From Azospirillum melinis (GTDB lineage Bacteria > Pseudomonadota > Alphaproteobacteria > Azospirillales > Azospirillaceae), in contig NZ_WHOS01000033.1 of the NCBI RefSeq assembly GCF_013340935.1, positions 1 to 64,000 of the forward strand: a stretch of 64,000 bases of DNA. Direction: 5' to 3'. How positions within the stretch are numbered: the stretch's first letter is position 1; each line of letters starts with the position of its first letter. Under the pieces are notes generated by a model. The model was given only the letters and a program-made list of their open reading frames with translations, did not search any database and was not told where the DNA came from. Made by a program: the position numbers and the translations under genes. Below, piece after piece: positions 25,606 through 35,502 of the stretch.

Positions 25606-26322
25606 TTGTCCGCCGATCCCAGTCTCCAAGGGGTGACGGCCGCCGCGGTGGCCGCACCGGTTGACGACCAGCTGGTGCTGGCCCTGCCCAAGGGCCGCAT
25701 CCTGAAGGAGCTGCGCCCGCTGCTGTCCCATGCCGGCATCCATCCGGAGCCGGCCTTCGACGACGACAAGAGCCGGCTTCTGCGCTTCGCCACCAACGTG
25801 CCGAACCTCAGCATCATCCGCGTGCGCTCCTTCGACGTGGCGACCTTCGTCGCCTTCGGCGCCGCCCATCTCGGCGTGGCGGGCAACGACGTGCTGATGG
25901 AGTTCGACTATCCGGAGATCTACGCCCCGCTCGACCTTGGCATCGGCGCCTGCCGCCTGTCGGTCGCCGAACCGGCGGAGATGCTGGAGAGCGACGATCC
26001 GTCGCGCTGGAGCCATGTGCGCGTCGCCACCAAATACCCGGAGGTGACCAAGCGTCACTTCGCCGCGCGCGGCGTCCAGGCCGAGTGCGTCAAGCTTAAC
26101 GGCGCCATGGAACTGGCGCCGACGCTGGGCCTGTGCCGCCGCATCGTCGATCTGGTCTCGACCGGCTCGACCTTGAAGGCCAACGGGCTGGTGGAGGTGG
26201 AGCATATCGCCGACGTCACCTCGCGCCTGATCGTCAACCGCGCCGCCTTCAAGACGCGGACGACCGAGATTTCTCAGTGGATCGACAAGTTCCGGGAGGC
26301 GGTGAATGCCCGTCAGGCTTGA
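25606..26322 (+). CDS. hisG: ATP phosphoribosyltransferase HisG, short form
   Basis: First step of histidine synthesis (ATP + PRPP). At 238 residues it is the short HisG that lacks the C-terminal regulatory domain and works with HisZ; hisZ is not in the window. Motifs: [16 protein letters not shown] at the N-terminus, [12 protein letters not shown], and the PRPP loop [16 protein letters not shown]. The start is TTG 25606 because GCGAGGAGAG lies just upstream and protein similarity begins shortly after; a longer ATG frame (25516) has no ribosome site. Overlaps hisD by 17 bp. Confidence 0.93.
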   Translation: MSADPSLQGVTAAAVAAPVDDQLVLALPKGRILKELRPLLSHAGIHPEPAFDDDKSRLLRFATNVPNLSIIRVRSFDVATFVAFGAAHLGVAGNDVLMEFDYPEIYAPLDLGIGACRLSVAEPAEMLESDDPSRWSHVRVATKYPEVTKRHFAARGVQAECVKLNGAMELAPTLGLCRRIVDLVSTGSTLKANGLVEVEHIADVTSRLIVNRAAFKTRTTEISQWIDKFREAVNARQA

Positions 26323-27610
26323 TATTCGCGACGCGGACTTCGCTGCCGGTTTCGAGGCGCTGCTCCACGCCAAGCGCGAGGCCAGCGAGGACGTCCAGAC
26401 GCTGGTCGCCGGCGTCATCGATCAGGTCCGCAGCCGCGGCGACGCGGCGCTCATCGACTACACCGCCCGCTGGGACCGCCAGACCCTGACCGCCGACACC
26501 CTGCGCATCGGCCGGGACGAGATCGACGCGGCGACGGCCAAATGCTCGGCGGAAACGCTGGAGGCGCTCGACCTCGCCGCCGCGCGGATCGAGGAGTTCC
26601 ACCGCCGCCAGATCCCGGAGGTCACCGACTACCGCGACGCCGCCGGCGTGCGGCTGGGCGCCCGCTGGACGGCGGTCGGCGCCGTCGGCCTCTATGTGCC
26701 GGGCGGCACCGCCTCCTACCCGTCCTCGGTGCTGATGAACGCCCTGCCGGCCAAGGTGGCGGGTGTGGAGCGTGTCGTCATGGTGGTGCCGACGCCGGAC
26801 GGGGCGATCAACCCGCTGGTGCTGGCCGCCGCCAAGCGCTGCGGCATCGACGAGATCTACCGCATCGGCGGCGCGCAGGCGGTCGCGGCGCTGGCCCACG
26901 GCACGGCGACGATCCGGCCGGTCGACAAGATCGTCGGCCCCGGCAATGCCTTCGTCGCCGCAGCCAAGCGGCAGGTCTACGGCCTCGTCGGCATCGACAG
27001 CATCGCCGGCCCGTCGGAAATCCTGGTGGTGGCCGACAGCCGGAACGATCCGGCCTGGATCGCCATGGATCTGCTGTCGCAGGCCGAGCACGACACCTCG
27101 GCCCAGTCGATCCTGATCACCGACGATGCCGCCTTCGCCGACGCGGTCGCCTCGGCAGTGGAGAAGCATCTGGAAACGCTGCCGCGCACGGCAATCGCCG
27201 GCGAAAGCTGGCGCGAGCATGGCGCCATCGTCCTGGTCGGCGACCTGATGGCCGACGCCCCCGCCCTGGTCGACCGGCTGGCGCCGGAGCATCTGGAGCT
27301 GGCCGTCGAGGATCCGGACGCGCTGGCGGCTAAGATCCGCAATGCCGGCGCCATCTTCCTCGGCCGCTACACGCCGGAGGCCATCGGCGATTACGTCGCA
27401 GGTCCCAACCATGTGCTGCCGACGGCGCGCAGCGCCCGCTTCTCCTCCGGCCTCAACGTGCTGGACTTCATGAAGCGGACGACCTTCGTCGCCTGCGACG
27501 CCGACAGCCTGCGGGCCATCGGCCCGGCGGCGGTGACGCTGGCGATGGCCGAGGGGCTGGAGGCGCATGCGCGCTCCGTCGCCCAGCGGCTGCCGGGTTA
27601 CAAAGACTAA
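26306..27610 (+). CDS. hisD: Histidinol dehydrogenase HisD
   Basis: Zn-dependent NAD+ enzyme that oxidises L-histidinol to histidine in two steps. The 434-residue protein is full length: NAD-contact region [47 protein letters not shown], the zinc-site [10 protein letters not shown], catalytic APEHLEL and the late GPNHVLPT His. Starts inside the end of hisG. Confidence 0.97.
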   Translation: MPVRLDIRDADFAAGFEALLHAKREASEDVQTLVAGVIDQVRSRGDAALIDYTARWDRQTLTADTLRIGRDEIDAATAKCSAETLEALDLAAARIEEFHRRQIPEVTDYRDAAGVRLGARWTAVGAVGLYVPGGTASYPSSVLMNALPAKVAGVERVVMVVPTPDGAINPLVLAAAKRCGIDEIYRIGGAQAVAALAHGTATIRPVDKIVGPGNAFVAAAKRQVYGLVGIDSIAGPSEILVVADSRNDPAWIAMDLLSQAEHDTSAQSILITDDAAFADAVASAVEKHLETLPRTAIAGESWREHGAIVLVGDLMADAPALVDRLAPEHLELAVEDPDALAAKIRNAGAIFLGRYTPEAIGDYVAGPNHVLPTARSARFSSGLNVLDFMKRTTFVACDADSLRAIGPAAVTLAMAEGLEAHARSVAQRLPGYKD

Positions 27611-27656
27611 GAAGCGGCTTCTGGGAAGCGGCCACTGGCAAACGGGGAGGCGGGGC

Positions 27657-28142
27657 GTGACGACGGCAAAGGGCAAGCGGCGCATCACCCATGTGACGCT
27701 CGACGAGCGGAGTGTCGTCCGCCACAAGCCGGAGGTCGAGCATGAGCGCGCCGTCGCCATCTTCGACCTGCTGGAGGACAACGAGTTCTGCCCCTGCGAC
27801 TTCACAGAGGACGGGCCGTACCACCTGCATCTGTCGATCGAGGACAACCGGCTGGTCTTCGACATCCGGCGCGAGGACAACAGCGAACTCGACCGGCTGA
27901 TGCTGCCGATCACCGGCTTCCGGTCGATCGTCCGCGACTATTTCCTGATCTGCGAGAGCTATTACGCCGCCATCAAGCGGTCGACGCCGTCGCAGATCGA
28001 AGCCATCGACATGGGCCGCCGCGGCCTGCACAACGAGGGGTCCGAGATGCTGCGCGAACGGCTGGCCGGCAAGGTGGAGATGGACCTGCAGACCGCGCGC
28101 CGGCTGTTCACGCTGATCTGCGTCCTGCACATTCGCGGCTGA
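27657..28142 (+). CDS. UPF0262 family protein
   Basis: A 161-residue soluble protein of a family nearly restricted to alphaproteobacteria and almost always placed after hisD. Recognisable segments: [34 protein letters not shown] and [16 protein letters not shown]. No catalytic motif is evident and the function is unknown. It starts at GTG 27657 after GGGGAGG and is 46 bp downstream of hisD in the same direction. Confidence 0.9.
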   Translation: MTTAKGKRRITHVTLDERSVVRHKPEVEHERAVAIFDLLEDNEFCPCDFTEDGPYHLHLSIEDNRLVFDIRREDNSELDRLMLPITGFRSIVRDYFLICESYYAAIKRSTPSQIEAIDMGRRGLHNEGSEMLRERLAGKVEMDLQTARRLFTLICVLHIRG

Positions 28143-28158
28143 CGGACCGGGCAAGGCC

Positions 28159-28626
28159 ATGGCGGCGACCCCGGTCCTCACCCCTCTGCCGGTCACGAGC
28201 GTATTGTTCGCCTGTACCTACAACATGATCCGTTCGCCGATGGCGGCGGCGATGATGCGCCATTACCACGGCACCCGCGTCTATGTGGATTCCGTCGGCG
28301 TCCGCGAGGGCGATGAGGTCGACCCCTTCGCCGTCGCGGTGATGGAGGAGATCGGCATCGACCTGTCCAAGCACCGCTGCCGCACCTTCGAGGATCTGGA
28401 AGACACCAACTTCGACCTGATCGTCTCGCTGTCGCCGGAGGCGCAGCACCGCGCCATCGAGATGACGCGCACCATGGCCTGCGACGTGGAGTTCTGGAAC
28501 ACCTTCGACCCCACCCTGGTCGACGGCACCCGCGACGCCATGCTGGAAGCCTACCGTCAGGTCCGCGACGGCCTGATGGCCAAGATGAAGCAGCGCTTCC
28601 CGCTGTCCCGCGGGCCGACGGTGTAA
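28159..28626 (+). CDS. Low-molecular-weight phosphotyrosine phosphatase-like protein
   Basis: A 155-residue LMW-PTP/arsenate-reductase fold protein. The phosphate loop C-x5-R is present as CTYNMIRS (Cys19-Arg25), with the late Asp-Pro pair in NTFDPTLVDG where the general acid lies. The usual CxGNxCRS loop is modified (Thr-Tyr for the first two residues, Met-Ile after Asn), a common form in this alphaproteobacterial lineage. It follows UPF0262 by 16 bp, and its usual next neighbour infA is displaced by ~6.6 kb here. Confidence 0.88.
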   Translation: MAATPVLTPLPVTSVLFACTYNMIRSPMAAAMMRHYHGTRVYVDSVGVREGDEVDPFAVAVMEEIGIDLSKHRCRTFEDLEDTNFDLIVSLSPEAQHRAIEMTRTMACDVEFWNTFDPTLVDGTRDAMLEAYRQVRDGLMAKMKQRFPLSRGPTV

Positions 28627-28750
28627 ACCACCCTCCGGTCGGCTTGCAGGCAGCCCGCCCGGTCCCGAACCCCGATCCAACAAGCCGGCCCGATCCGCAT
28701 GGCAAGATCCTTATTCCGGATCGCCTTGCGGATCGCCGGATCGGCGCTCC

Positions 28751-29440
28751 TTACGATCCTTTGAGGATCGCCCGCCGACGCTCGTCATACTCCTGCCGGG
28801 TGATGATTTTGCGATCAAGCAGATCCTTGATCGTGGCGAGACGGGATGCTGGAGTATCGGCCTGCGGTGTCGGCGAGGGCGACGCTCCGGCCAGGAGAGG
28901 ACGGGACGTTTTGGAATCGTAGAGGGTGTTCAGATATGCATCGAGCCCCGCTTCGCGCCCCAGAAGATCCCAGGCGAAGCCCCCCTGCAAGCATTTTCCC
29001 TGATAGAGGATGGCTCCTTTTCCAGAGAAGAATCCTTGAAAATTCTCGAACTCACCCTCGAATTTTAGAAGCTTTGCATTCCCACGATCTTCAAGGGTCG
29101 AATTTCCGATGATCCAATCTTTGACCCCCGAGATCCTCTTGAAGCTATTCTCGGCTTCCTTCTTGTCGATGCCAGTCAGATTGAAACTATCCCGGCATGC
29201 ACACACGAAGGAGATCTGTTTCTCGCCGTCAATTCTCTTGAACAAAATGGCAAGGTCTCCAGCGTCGAGCGACGGCTGATACGCCTGTACCGGACCGCTG
29301 ACGGAGGTCCTGACGAAACAGGCCGGCGGCAGGACGGACTGCACCGAGCCGGCATCCATGGTGACACCGCTTGGCCCCGCGCACGCGCCGAGCGCAAGGG
29401 TGACGATCACGATTGCCGCCATTTGCCTCAACTGACTCAC
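28751..29440 (-). CDS. Lipoprotein with C-terminal SHOCT domain
   Basis: A 229-residue protein with a lipoprotein signal (VIVTLALGAC, Cys ~20) and a long unassigned middle (FVCACRDSFNLTGIDKKEAE). The end matches the SHOCT short oligomerisation domain: ASRLATIKDLLDRKIITRQE then EYDERRRAILKGS. The middle resembles no family I know. Start GTG 29440 has AGGAG seven bases upstream; upstream ATGs lack a site. GC is lower than the surroundings. A stem CGATCCT/AGGATCG lies at the 3' end (28754-28770). Pairs with the next lipoprotein gene, 54 bp upstream. Confidence 0.75.
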   Translation of the reverse strand: MSQLRQMAAIVIVTLALGACAGPSGVTMDAGSVQSVLPPACFVRTSVSGPVQAYQPSLDAGDLAILFKRIDGEKQISFVCACRDSFNLTGIDKKEAENSFKRISGVKDWIIGNSTLEDRGNAKLLKFEGEFENFQGFFSGKGAILYQGKCLQGGFAWDLLGREAGLDAYLNTLYDSKTSRPLLAGASPSPTPQADTPASRLATIKDLLDRKIITRQEYDERRRAILKGS

Positions 29441-29494
29441 CTTCACTCTCCTGCGGTTCGGAAAAAGGCGGCCCATTGCCACCGGCGAACCCGG

Positions 29495-30766
29495 TCAGTT
29501 TCCGGATGCCTGCGCGATTGCAGGAATGCGCCCGATGGCGGCAACGAGCTTGCCGATCGCCTCGAACCGCAGAGCATCGGCCGACGGCGGAGAGCCGACA
29601 CTGCCGCAGAGGCGCTGCATATGATCGTTCGCTATGAAATCGGCGCGCTGGAGGCCGCCATACACATTCTGGATTCGGGTATTCGAACAGGAATGCCATT
29701 CGCGGGCCGCACGGTCCCGCACAAGCTCATCGACGGACGGCACGCCCTTCCCTGTCGCCTTCACCTCGAACGCATAGGAAAGCTCAACGCCGTTGGTGGA
29801 ATACTCATAATGATACGAAGCATTCTGCGGCATCAAAAGAACCGCGGCGAGCATATTCACTTCAGTGTACCGGTAGCTGACGGTCTCCATTTTCGGCAGC
29901 GCAGTCCGTTCCTCCCATTGAAGCTTTTTGACCGACAGAGTGACCGCAGCGGGACCTTCCTTGACGAAGGTCAGGTTAGGAGACAACTGCCGAAGCTTCG
30001 GCATCGCGTCTTCCTCGATCAATCTGTCGTCGAAGGCAATCTTGACCACCACTTCCCGACGTGCGGTCTCTTTCGCAGCATATTGCGGGAACAGTTTTGC
30101 AGCCGTCGTCTTCAGATCCTGCGTGGACAGGTCGAGGTTCGGCAATTCAGCCTGGAGCTGCTTGAACTCCCGCGAGCCGGAGCCTGCCATCTCGGCACGC
30201 TCGAAAACCGCCTGGACGAGAGGTTGCGATTTGGGGCGGGAGCCGGGAGGAGGAGTCTTGCGCAGCGTCGCAATGGAGCGCTCGTAGATGACCTGCCGCT
30301 GATCGGGCTGTTTGAGGGACGGGAACTGCTCGGTGGGGTCGGTCAGAAGCCATTTCAGACGGCCATCCCTGTTCCCATCGGCGGCGGCGTCATCGGCTTC
30401 CTTACGGAGGGCTACGAGTGCATCGGGAGCAAGGGTGGAGGTGAAGCTCTCATAGCCAAGCCGGGTGACGATCTGGCTGAGATGGTCGGGAGACGTCGCC
30501 CCGCGTATCTCGGCGCTGATTATGCCGGGCAGTCCTGACTTGAACTGAGGGTTTCCATTGATGATTTCGGCGGCCTGCTTCGCACCAGGGCCAAACCCGG
30601 CCATATCACCGGAAATGGCTTGGTAGGCTCCTTTGTAATCGCCTTTTGCAACGAGCACTTTAGCTTCGTCGCGCCGTTGCGCCTCACGCCTTTCGGCCAC
30701 GGTAGCGCATCCACTCAACAGCGCGATCAACGCAACAGCCGACACCGCCCTGGTGAACCCGAACAT
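29495..30766 (-). CDS. Putative lipoprotein of unknown function
   Basis: A 423-residue protein with a lipobox (LIALLSGCAT, Cys ~20) and a helical first part (AERREAQRRDEAKVLVAKGD, a possible TPR-like hairpin). The body has several Lys/Glu-rich helices and a late Tyr-rich patch (ASYHYEYSTNGVELSYAFEV). No enzyme motif is seen. It is upstream of the SHOCT lipoprotein in the same direction and probably co-transcribed, suggesting a two-component envelope module. Lower GC than the core genes. Confidence 0.72.
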   Translation of the reverse strand: MFGFTRAVSAVALIALLSGCATVAERREAQRRDEAKVLVAKGDYKGAYQAISGDMAGFGPGAKQAAEIINGNPQFKSGLPGIISAEIRGATSPDHLSQIVTRLGYESFTSTLAPDALVALRKEADDAAADGNRDGRLKWLLTDPTEQFPSLKQPDQRQVIYERSIATLRKTPPPGSRPKSQPLVQAVFERAEMAGSGSREFKQLQAELPNLDLSTQDLKTTAAKLFPQYAAKETARREVVVKIAFDDRLIEEDAMPKLRQLSPNLTFVKEGPAAVTLSVKKLQWEERTALPKMETVSYRYTEVNMLAAVLLMPQNASYHYEYSTNGVELSYAFEVKATGKGVPSVDELVRDRAAREWHSCSNTRIQNVYGGLQRADFIANDHMQRLCGSVGSPPSADALRFEAIGKLVAAIGRIPAIAQASGN

Positions 30767-31447
30767 TCAAAGCCCCCACTGCCGCAAGAACGACAACCGT
30801 CCAGTGCAAACAGATTATTCGAGGTAGCTCCAAGAAGTCGAGTGCCGGCTTGAGCTTGCCACTGCGATATTCAGTCCGGACCGGAGATACCCGCTCAGTG
30901 ACGCCTATCCGCCGACAAAAGCGCTGAAGCTTGTCCGCTTCGCAAAAGGTGTCTGCCGACAAAGCTCCACACCAGACCGATGAGAAAAGCCGGCCGGTAA
31001 CCTCGCACCGGATCCTGATTTCGGCCCTGGTCAACCATTCGAGATGCGGCAAGCGCCAATGACTTCATCCATTTCATCCGCCACCATCACATCGAACCGG
31101 TGTCCGGCAGCGCTCCGTTCCCCGTCCGTGCCCGCATAATCCTACACCCGCTTTCCGTGTGCATGGCGGAAGTTCCCCTGACCCGAGGCCGGCGCATTGC
31201 CGCAAACATCCCCGAAGCACATCCCACCGGCCTTGACGACCGTCAAATGCTCGCACAGGCTCTGGTCTGTCGAATCGCCCACCACACGGGATGGTCGGTA
31301 ATAAATTTGGTATTCTGCAACTTTTTGCGCGGCTCCGTGTTCACTTTGCATCCCCGCCAGTGCTATTGAGCTGTGTCATCGCAACGCGCCGCACGACGCC
31401 TTAGGCTCGGGGGCGTAGACGAACATTCCCGCGGAGAGCCGTCATCC
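30767..31447. other. Intergenic, no convincing gene
   Basis: About 680 bp between the divergent lipoprotein and histidine-kinase genes. Base composition is closer to balanced than the core. Short frames on both strands have no ribosome site, codon bias or family likeness. It must hold the promoters for both flanking genes, but I see no consensus pair I would defend. Confidence 0.5.
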
Positions 31448-33799
31448 ATGCCTGCAGGTCCGATGCACCGCCTGCTCCGCGCCTTCAGCCCGCGCAGCCT
31501 GCGCGCCCGCCTGATGGGCGTGGTGCTGGCCTCGCTGGCGCTGCCGCTGGTGGGGGCGCTCTATCTCGCCGACCAGCAGCTCGACGACCACATCGACGCG
31601 GCGCGCGAGCTGGCGCAGCATCTGGCTGACGACGGGGTGGAGCGCCAGCACGACCTGATCGGCGAGGCGCGCAACCTGCTCGGCGTGCTATCGCTGGTGC
31701 CGGCCATCCGCAACGCGACGATGGATCACACCGACGCCTGCGTCGCCACCCTGGCGCCGATGCCGCGCCAGCACCGCTGGACCACCGGCGTCTGGCTGAC
31801 CGACGCCGACGGCAACATCATCTGCGACACCACCGGCCCCGGTGCCGGCATCACCCTGCGGGAACGCGAATATTTCCAGCGCGTGCTGGACACCAAAAGC
31901 TGGGTGGTCAGCGATTTCATCATCGGCAAGCGCTCGCTCAAGCCGCTGATCATCGTCGCCAGCCCGATCATCGAGGATGGGCGGATCGTCCGCGTCATGG
32001 GCGTGGCGGTGGACCTCACCTGGCTGACCGACCTGGTGAAGGTGCTGAAGCAGCCTGACGCCCGCGTCATGGTGCTGGACCGCCACGGCGTGATCGTGGC
32101 CCGCCAGCCCGACCCGGAAGGCTGGCTGAACCGCAACATCGGCAACATGCCGCATGTCCGGCAGATGCTGAAGGAGAAGGACGGCACGCTGGATGCGGAA
32201 AGCGCCGACGGCCGCGGCCGGCTGTGGGCCTTCCGCCATTCGGACGAGACCGACACCGTTTTCGCCGTCGGCATGCCGACCGGGCCGATCATGGCGGAGG
32301 CCCGGCGCGATCTGTGGCAGAGCCTGGGCCTGCTCGCCATCGCGGCGCTGGTCAGCGTCACCGCCCTGTGGGTGCTGCTGCGCGCCTCGGTCCTGCGCTG
32401 GGTGTGGGAACTCGGCACCGCGGCCACCCGCATCGGCGACGGCGGCGGCGGCACCGTGATCGAGGCGGACCGCGCGCCCCATGAATTCCGCGTCGTCTCC
32501 CATGCCTTCAACAACATGTCGCGCCGCCTGAAGCAGCGCGAGCAGGAGCTGCGCTCCGCCATGGAGGAGGCGCGGGCCGGCAGCCGCGCCAAGGAGGAAT
32601 TCCTCGCCACCATGAGCCACGAGATCCGCACGCCGATGAACGGCGTGATCGGGTTCGCGGAAATGCTGCTGGAAACCCCGCTGACCGCGGAACAGCGGCG
32701 CTACGCCTCGCAGGTGCGCGATGCCGGGCGGTCGCTGCTGACCGTCATCAACGACGTGCTCGACCTGTCGAAGCTGGAGGCGGGGCGGCTCGATCTGGTC
32801 AGCGTGCCCTTCCGGCTGGACGATCTGGCCGACCGCTGCGTCGCCATCGTCCGGCTGGCCGCGGAACAGAAGGGGCTGGAGTTGCAGACCAGCATCTCGG
32901 CCACCGCCCGCGGCTTCGTCATGGGGGACCCCGACCGGCTGCGCCAGCTCCTGCTGAACCTGCTGAGCAACGCGGTGAAGTTCACCGACCGCGGTTCGGT
33001 CCGCCTGACGGTGAAGGCGATCGAGGACAGTGGAAAAAGTGGAGGTCGCATCTGCACCTTCACCGTCACCGACAGCGGGATCGGCATCGCCCCCGAACGG
33101 CAGCGCGACCTGTTCCAGCGCTTCACCCAGCTGGAGCGCGGGCGGGGCGGCACCGGGCTGGGGCTGGCCATCTGCCGCCGGCTGGTGGAGCTGATGGGCG
33201 GCGAGATCGGCATGGAAAGCCAGCTCGGCACCGGCAGCACCTTCTGGTTCTCGCTGCCTCTGCTGCCCGCCGGCAGCGCCGCGATCCAGCCCGACAGCGC
33301 CATCCTGTCCCCTGTCGAGTCCGGCGGCACCGCCGCCCGCATCCTGCTGGCGGAGGATCTGGCGATGAACCGCGATCTGGCGGTGACCATGCTGACCAGG
33401 GCCGGCCATCAGGTCGATGCGGTGGACGACGGCGCCGCCGCGGTGGCCGCGGTGCAGGAACAGCCCTACGACCTCGTGCTGATGGACGTGCAGATGCCGG
33501 TGATGGACGGTCTGGAGGCCACCCGCCGCATCCGCGCCCTGCCCGGCCCGGAGAGCCGCATCCCGATTCTCGCTTTGACCGCCGGCGTGATGCAGATCGA
33601 GGTCGAGCGCTGCCTGCAGGCCGGCATGAACGCCCATCTGGCCAAGCCGCTGGAAAAATCCAAGCTGCTGGCCGCCATCGGCCGCTGGGCGCGCGTCGCG
33701 CATCCCGACGATCTGCTGACCGACGATCCGTTCCAAGGCGAGGGTGAGGATGGGGCCGGGGACGACACCCCGCGCCCACAGTTGATCGCACATCGCTGA
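31448..33799 (+). CDS. Hybrid sensor histidine kinase
   Basis: A 783-residue membrane kinase. TM1 ~15-40; a periplasmic ~250-residue sensor of dCache type ([38 protein letters not shown]); TM2 ~295-315 ([19 protein letters not shown]); HAMP ([14 protein letters not shown]); HisKA with His391 in [11 protein letters not shown]; HATPase ([28 protein letters not shown]); and a receiver with Asp680 in [13 protein letters not shown]. No Hpt, so the relay must continue through another protein. Start ATG 31448 follows GGAGAG. The ligand is unknown; dCache sensors usually bind small metabolites. Confidence 0.93.
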   Translation: MPAGPMHRLLRAFSPRSLRARLMGVVLASLALPLVGALYLADQQLDDHIDAARELAQHLADDGVERQHDLIGEARNLLGVLSLVPAIRNATMDHTDACVATLAPMPRQHRWTTGVWLTDADGNIICDTTGPGAGITLREREYFQRVLDTKSWVVSDFIIGKRSLKPLIIVASPIIEDGRIVRVMGVAVDLTWLTDLVKVLKQPDARVMVLDRHGVIVARQPDPEGWLNRNIGNMPHVRQMLKEKDGTLDAESADGRGRLWAFRHSDETDTVFAVGMPTGPIMAEARRDLWQSLGLLAIAALVSVTALWVLLRASVLRWVWELGTAATRIGDGGGGTVIEADRAPHEFRVVSHAFNNMSRRLKQREQELRSAMEEARAGSRAKEEFLATMSHEIRTPMNGVIGFAEMLLETPLTAEQRRYASQVRDAGRSLLTVINDVLDLSKLEAGRLDLVSVPFRLDDLADRCVAIVRLAAEQKGLELQTSISATARGFVMGDPDRLRQLLLNLLSNAVKFTDRGSVRLTVKAIEDSGKSGGRICTFTVTDSGIGIAPERQRDLFQRFTQLERGRGGTGLGLAICRRLVELMGGEIGMESQLGTGSTFWFSLPLLPAGSAAIQPDSAILSPVESGGTAARILLAEDLAMNRDLAVTMLTRAGHQVDAVDDGAAAVAAVQEQPYDLVLMDVQMPVMDGLEATRRIRALPGPESRIPILALTAGVMQIEVERCLQAGMNAHLAKPLEKSKLLAAIGRWARVAHPDDLLTDDPFQGEGEDGAGDDTPRPQLIAHR

Positions 33800-33833
33800 C
33801 GAGTCGGTGCTATAGTGCCTGCACCCGTCCGGC

Positions 33834-33856
33834 CATGCCCACGCTCGTGGGGCATG
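33834..33856 (+). promoter_or_regulatory. Strong hairpin between kinase and transglycosylase genes
   Basis: CATGCC-CAC pairs with GTGGGGCATG around a short loop with one bulged G, 35 bp after the kinase stop. A second small stem (CGGG/CCCG) follows at about 33861-33875. No T-run, so either a rho-type 3' end or a structured leader for the next gene. Confidence 0.4.
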
Positions 33857-33910
33857 AAAGACGGGGATTTCTCCCGGCAGGCTCGGCCGGTCCGTAGCGA
33901 AGTGTGTGCC

Positions 33911-35101
33911 ATGAAGGTTGCGCAGCCCCCTCTCGCCCCCGTTCCGGAGCGCAAGCCCGACGCTTCCCCCGCGCTCACCGACGGCAGCGTCGGCGAGCCG
34001 TCCTTCCGCGACACGCTGGTCCAGACCACCCGGACCGGCTCCGGAACCGTGCCGGTCGGCCGGCCGGCGAACGGCCAGAAGACCCCGCCTTTACCGGCCG
34101 CCAAACCGCCGGCCCCGATCCTGCTGAGCGACGGGACCCAGGTTCCCCTGCCGGCGGCCAAGCCGGTCACCCCCATCTGCCTCGCCGACGGCAGCATGGT
34201 GCCGGTTCCCGACGCAAAGCCCGAAGCGCCGGTCCTGCTGGCTTCCGACTCCGCATCCACAGAGACCGCAACGCCGCGCGCGCCACTGCCCGGACTGAAG
34301 CCGGCGGCACCGGCCCAGACCCCGCCGGCCCAGACCCCATTGGCCCAAACCCTGACACCCAGTTCCGCCAAGGTGGCGGAGGCGGTGAAGGCCGTTGCGG
34401 CCGAGGATCCGACCGCCACGCGGGTGCTGGTCGCCTCGCAGCAGGTCGCCGGCCTGTCGGGCCACAGCTTTACCGCCATCCTGGCCCAGGCGACCCAGGA
34501 AAGCGGGCTGGACAGCGCGGCGAAGAACAGCCGCAGCTCCGCCGCCGGCCCGTTCCAGTTTCTCGAATCGACTTGGCTCGACCTGTTCCGACGCCATGGC
34601 GCCGCCTATGGCCAGGGCGAGCTGGCCTCGCACATCCAGGTCCGCAACGGGGTGTCCAGCGTCAAGGACCCGGCGATCCGCCGCCAGATCCTGGAGCTGC
34701 GCCATGACGTCGACCTGTCGGCCGGCATGGCCGCCCGCTATCTGGCCGAAGGGCGCGAGGCGCTGGAGAAGCGGCTGGGCCGCCCGGCCAGCGAATCGGA
34801 AAGCCGCATGGCCTATGTTCTCGGCTCCGGCGGGGCGGCGAAGCTGATTCGCGCCGCCGAATCGACGCCGGGGGCGGTCGCCGCCGACCTGTTGCCCAGT
34901 GCTGCGAAGGCCAATCACAACCTGTTCCACGACAGATCCAGCGGCCGCGCGCTCAGTACTGCGGAAACCGTCGGCCGCCTGACGCGCCGCATGGAGATCG
35001 ACCAGCGCGAGATGTTCGCGGCGATCGGCAAGGTGATGGACCAGCCGCGCCGCCTGGAAGAAGGCGGTGCATCGCCACTCAACCCCTACCAGTCGGTCTG
35101 A
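33911..35101 (+). CDS. Transglycosylase SLT-like protein with Pro-rich repeats
   Basis: A 396-residue protein. The N-terminal ~150 residues are Pro/Ala-rich with about three degenerate repeats of a motif like LPAAKPxxPICLxDGSxVP. Then comes a lysozyme-like SLT domain: LAQATQESGLDSAAKN (Glu of QES is the likely catalytic acid), SAAGPFQFLESTWLDLF and RMAYVLGSGGAAKLI. It may cut peptidoglycan glycan strands, but there is no signal peptide from this start (ATG 33911) or from upstream ATGs, so export is unexplained. A flagellar or envelope assembly role is possible. Confidence 0.78.
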   Translation: MKVAQPPLAPVPERKPDASPALTDGSVGEPSFRDTLVQTTRTGSGTVPVGRPANGQKTPPLPAAKPPAPILLSDGTQVPLPAAKPVTPICLADGSMVPVPDAKPEAPVLLASDSASTETATPRAPLPGLKPAAPAQTPPAQTPLAQTLTPSSAKVAEAVKAVAAEDPTATRVLVASQQVAGLSGHSFTAILAQATQESGLDSAAKNSRSSAAGPFQFLESTWLDLFRRHGAAYGQGELASHIQVRNGVSSVKDPAIRRQILELRHDVDLSAGMAARYLAEGREALEKRLGRPASESESRMAYVLGSGGAAKLIRAAESTPGAVAADLLPSAAKANHNLFHDRSSGRALSTAETVGRLTRRMEIDQREMFAAIGKVMDQPRRLEEGGASPLNPYQSV

Positions 35102-35136
35102 CGGGACGCGGGTCAGGGGGCATTTCCGGCACGCAA

Positions 35137-35153
35137 CGCGGGGCTGCCCCGCG
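35137..35153 (+). terminator. Probable intrinsic hairpin before infA
   Basis: CGCGGGG and CCCCGCG form a perfect 7-bp stem with a 3-base loop 36 bp after the transglycosylase stop. There is no T-run, so this is only a likely 3' end. Confidence 0.45.
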
Positions 35154-35258
35154 CGAATGGCTGCGGCCGAACGCATCGGCGGTGGGAATCCCCCTTGACC
35201 CGGCGGCCCTGGAAGGTCAGTTATTGCCGCGAAACTATTAGGACGGACATAAGGGCCT

Positions 35259-35477
35259 ATGGCAAAGGAAGATCTGATCGAGTTTTCCGGGACCGTCGTC
35301 GAATTGCTTCCGAACGCGATGTTCCGGGTGAAGCTCGACAACGATCACGAGGTTCTGGCGCACACCTCCGGCAAGATGCGTAAGAACCGGATTCGCGTCC
35401 TGGCGGGCGACCGCGTCAATGTGGAAATGACGCCGTACGACCTGACCAAGGGCCGCATCACCTTCCGGTTCAAGTAG
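35259..35477 (+). CDS. infA: Translation initiation factor IF-1
   Basis: The 72-residue IF-1 binds the ribosomal A site during initiation. Classic sequence: [44 protein letters not shown] and [10 protein letters not shown]. Single S1/OB-fold domain, complete. First gene of infA-maf-rng-yacG, the conserved alphaproteobacterial order. Confidence 0.98.
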   Translation: MAKEDLIEFSGTVVELLPNAMFRVKLDNDHEVLAHTSGKMRKNRIRVLAGDRVNVEMTPYDLTKGRITFRFK

Positions 35478-35502
35478 CATCCTTGCTGCATCGCGGTTCC
35501 CC

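Noticed and set aside
30684-31052. Minus frame upstream of the 423-residue lipoprotein
   Set aside because: No ribosome site or family resemblance; overlaps a clear signal peptide start in another frame.
33840-33911. c-di-GMP type riboswitch before the transglycosylase
   Set aside because: A G-rich hairpin is present but the conserved GEMM core is not.
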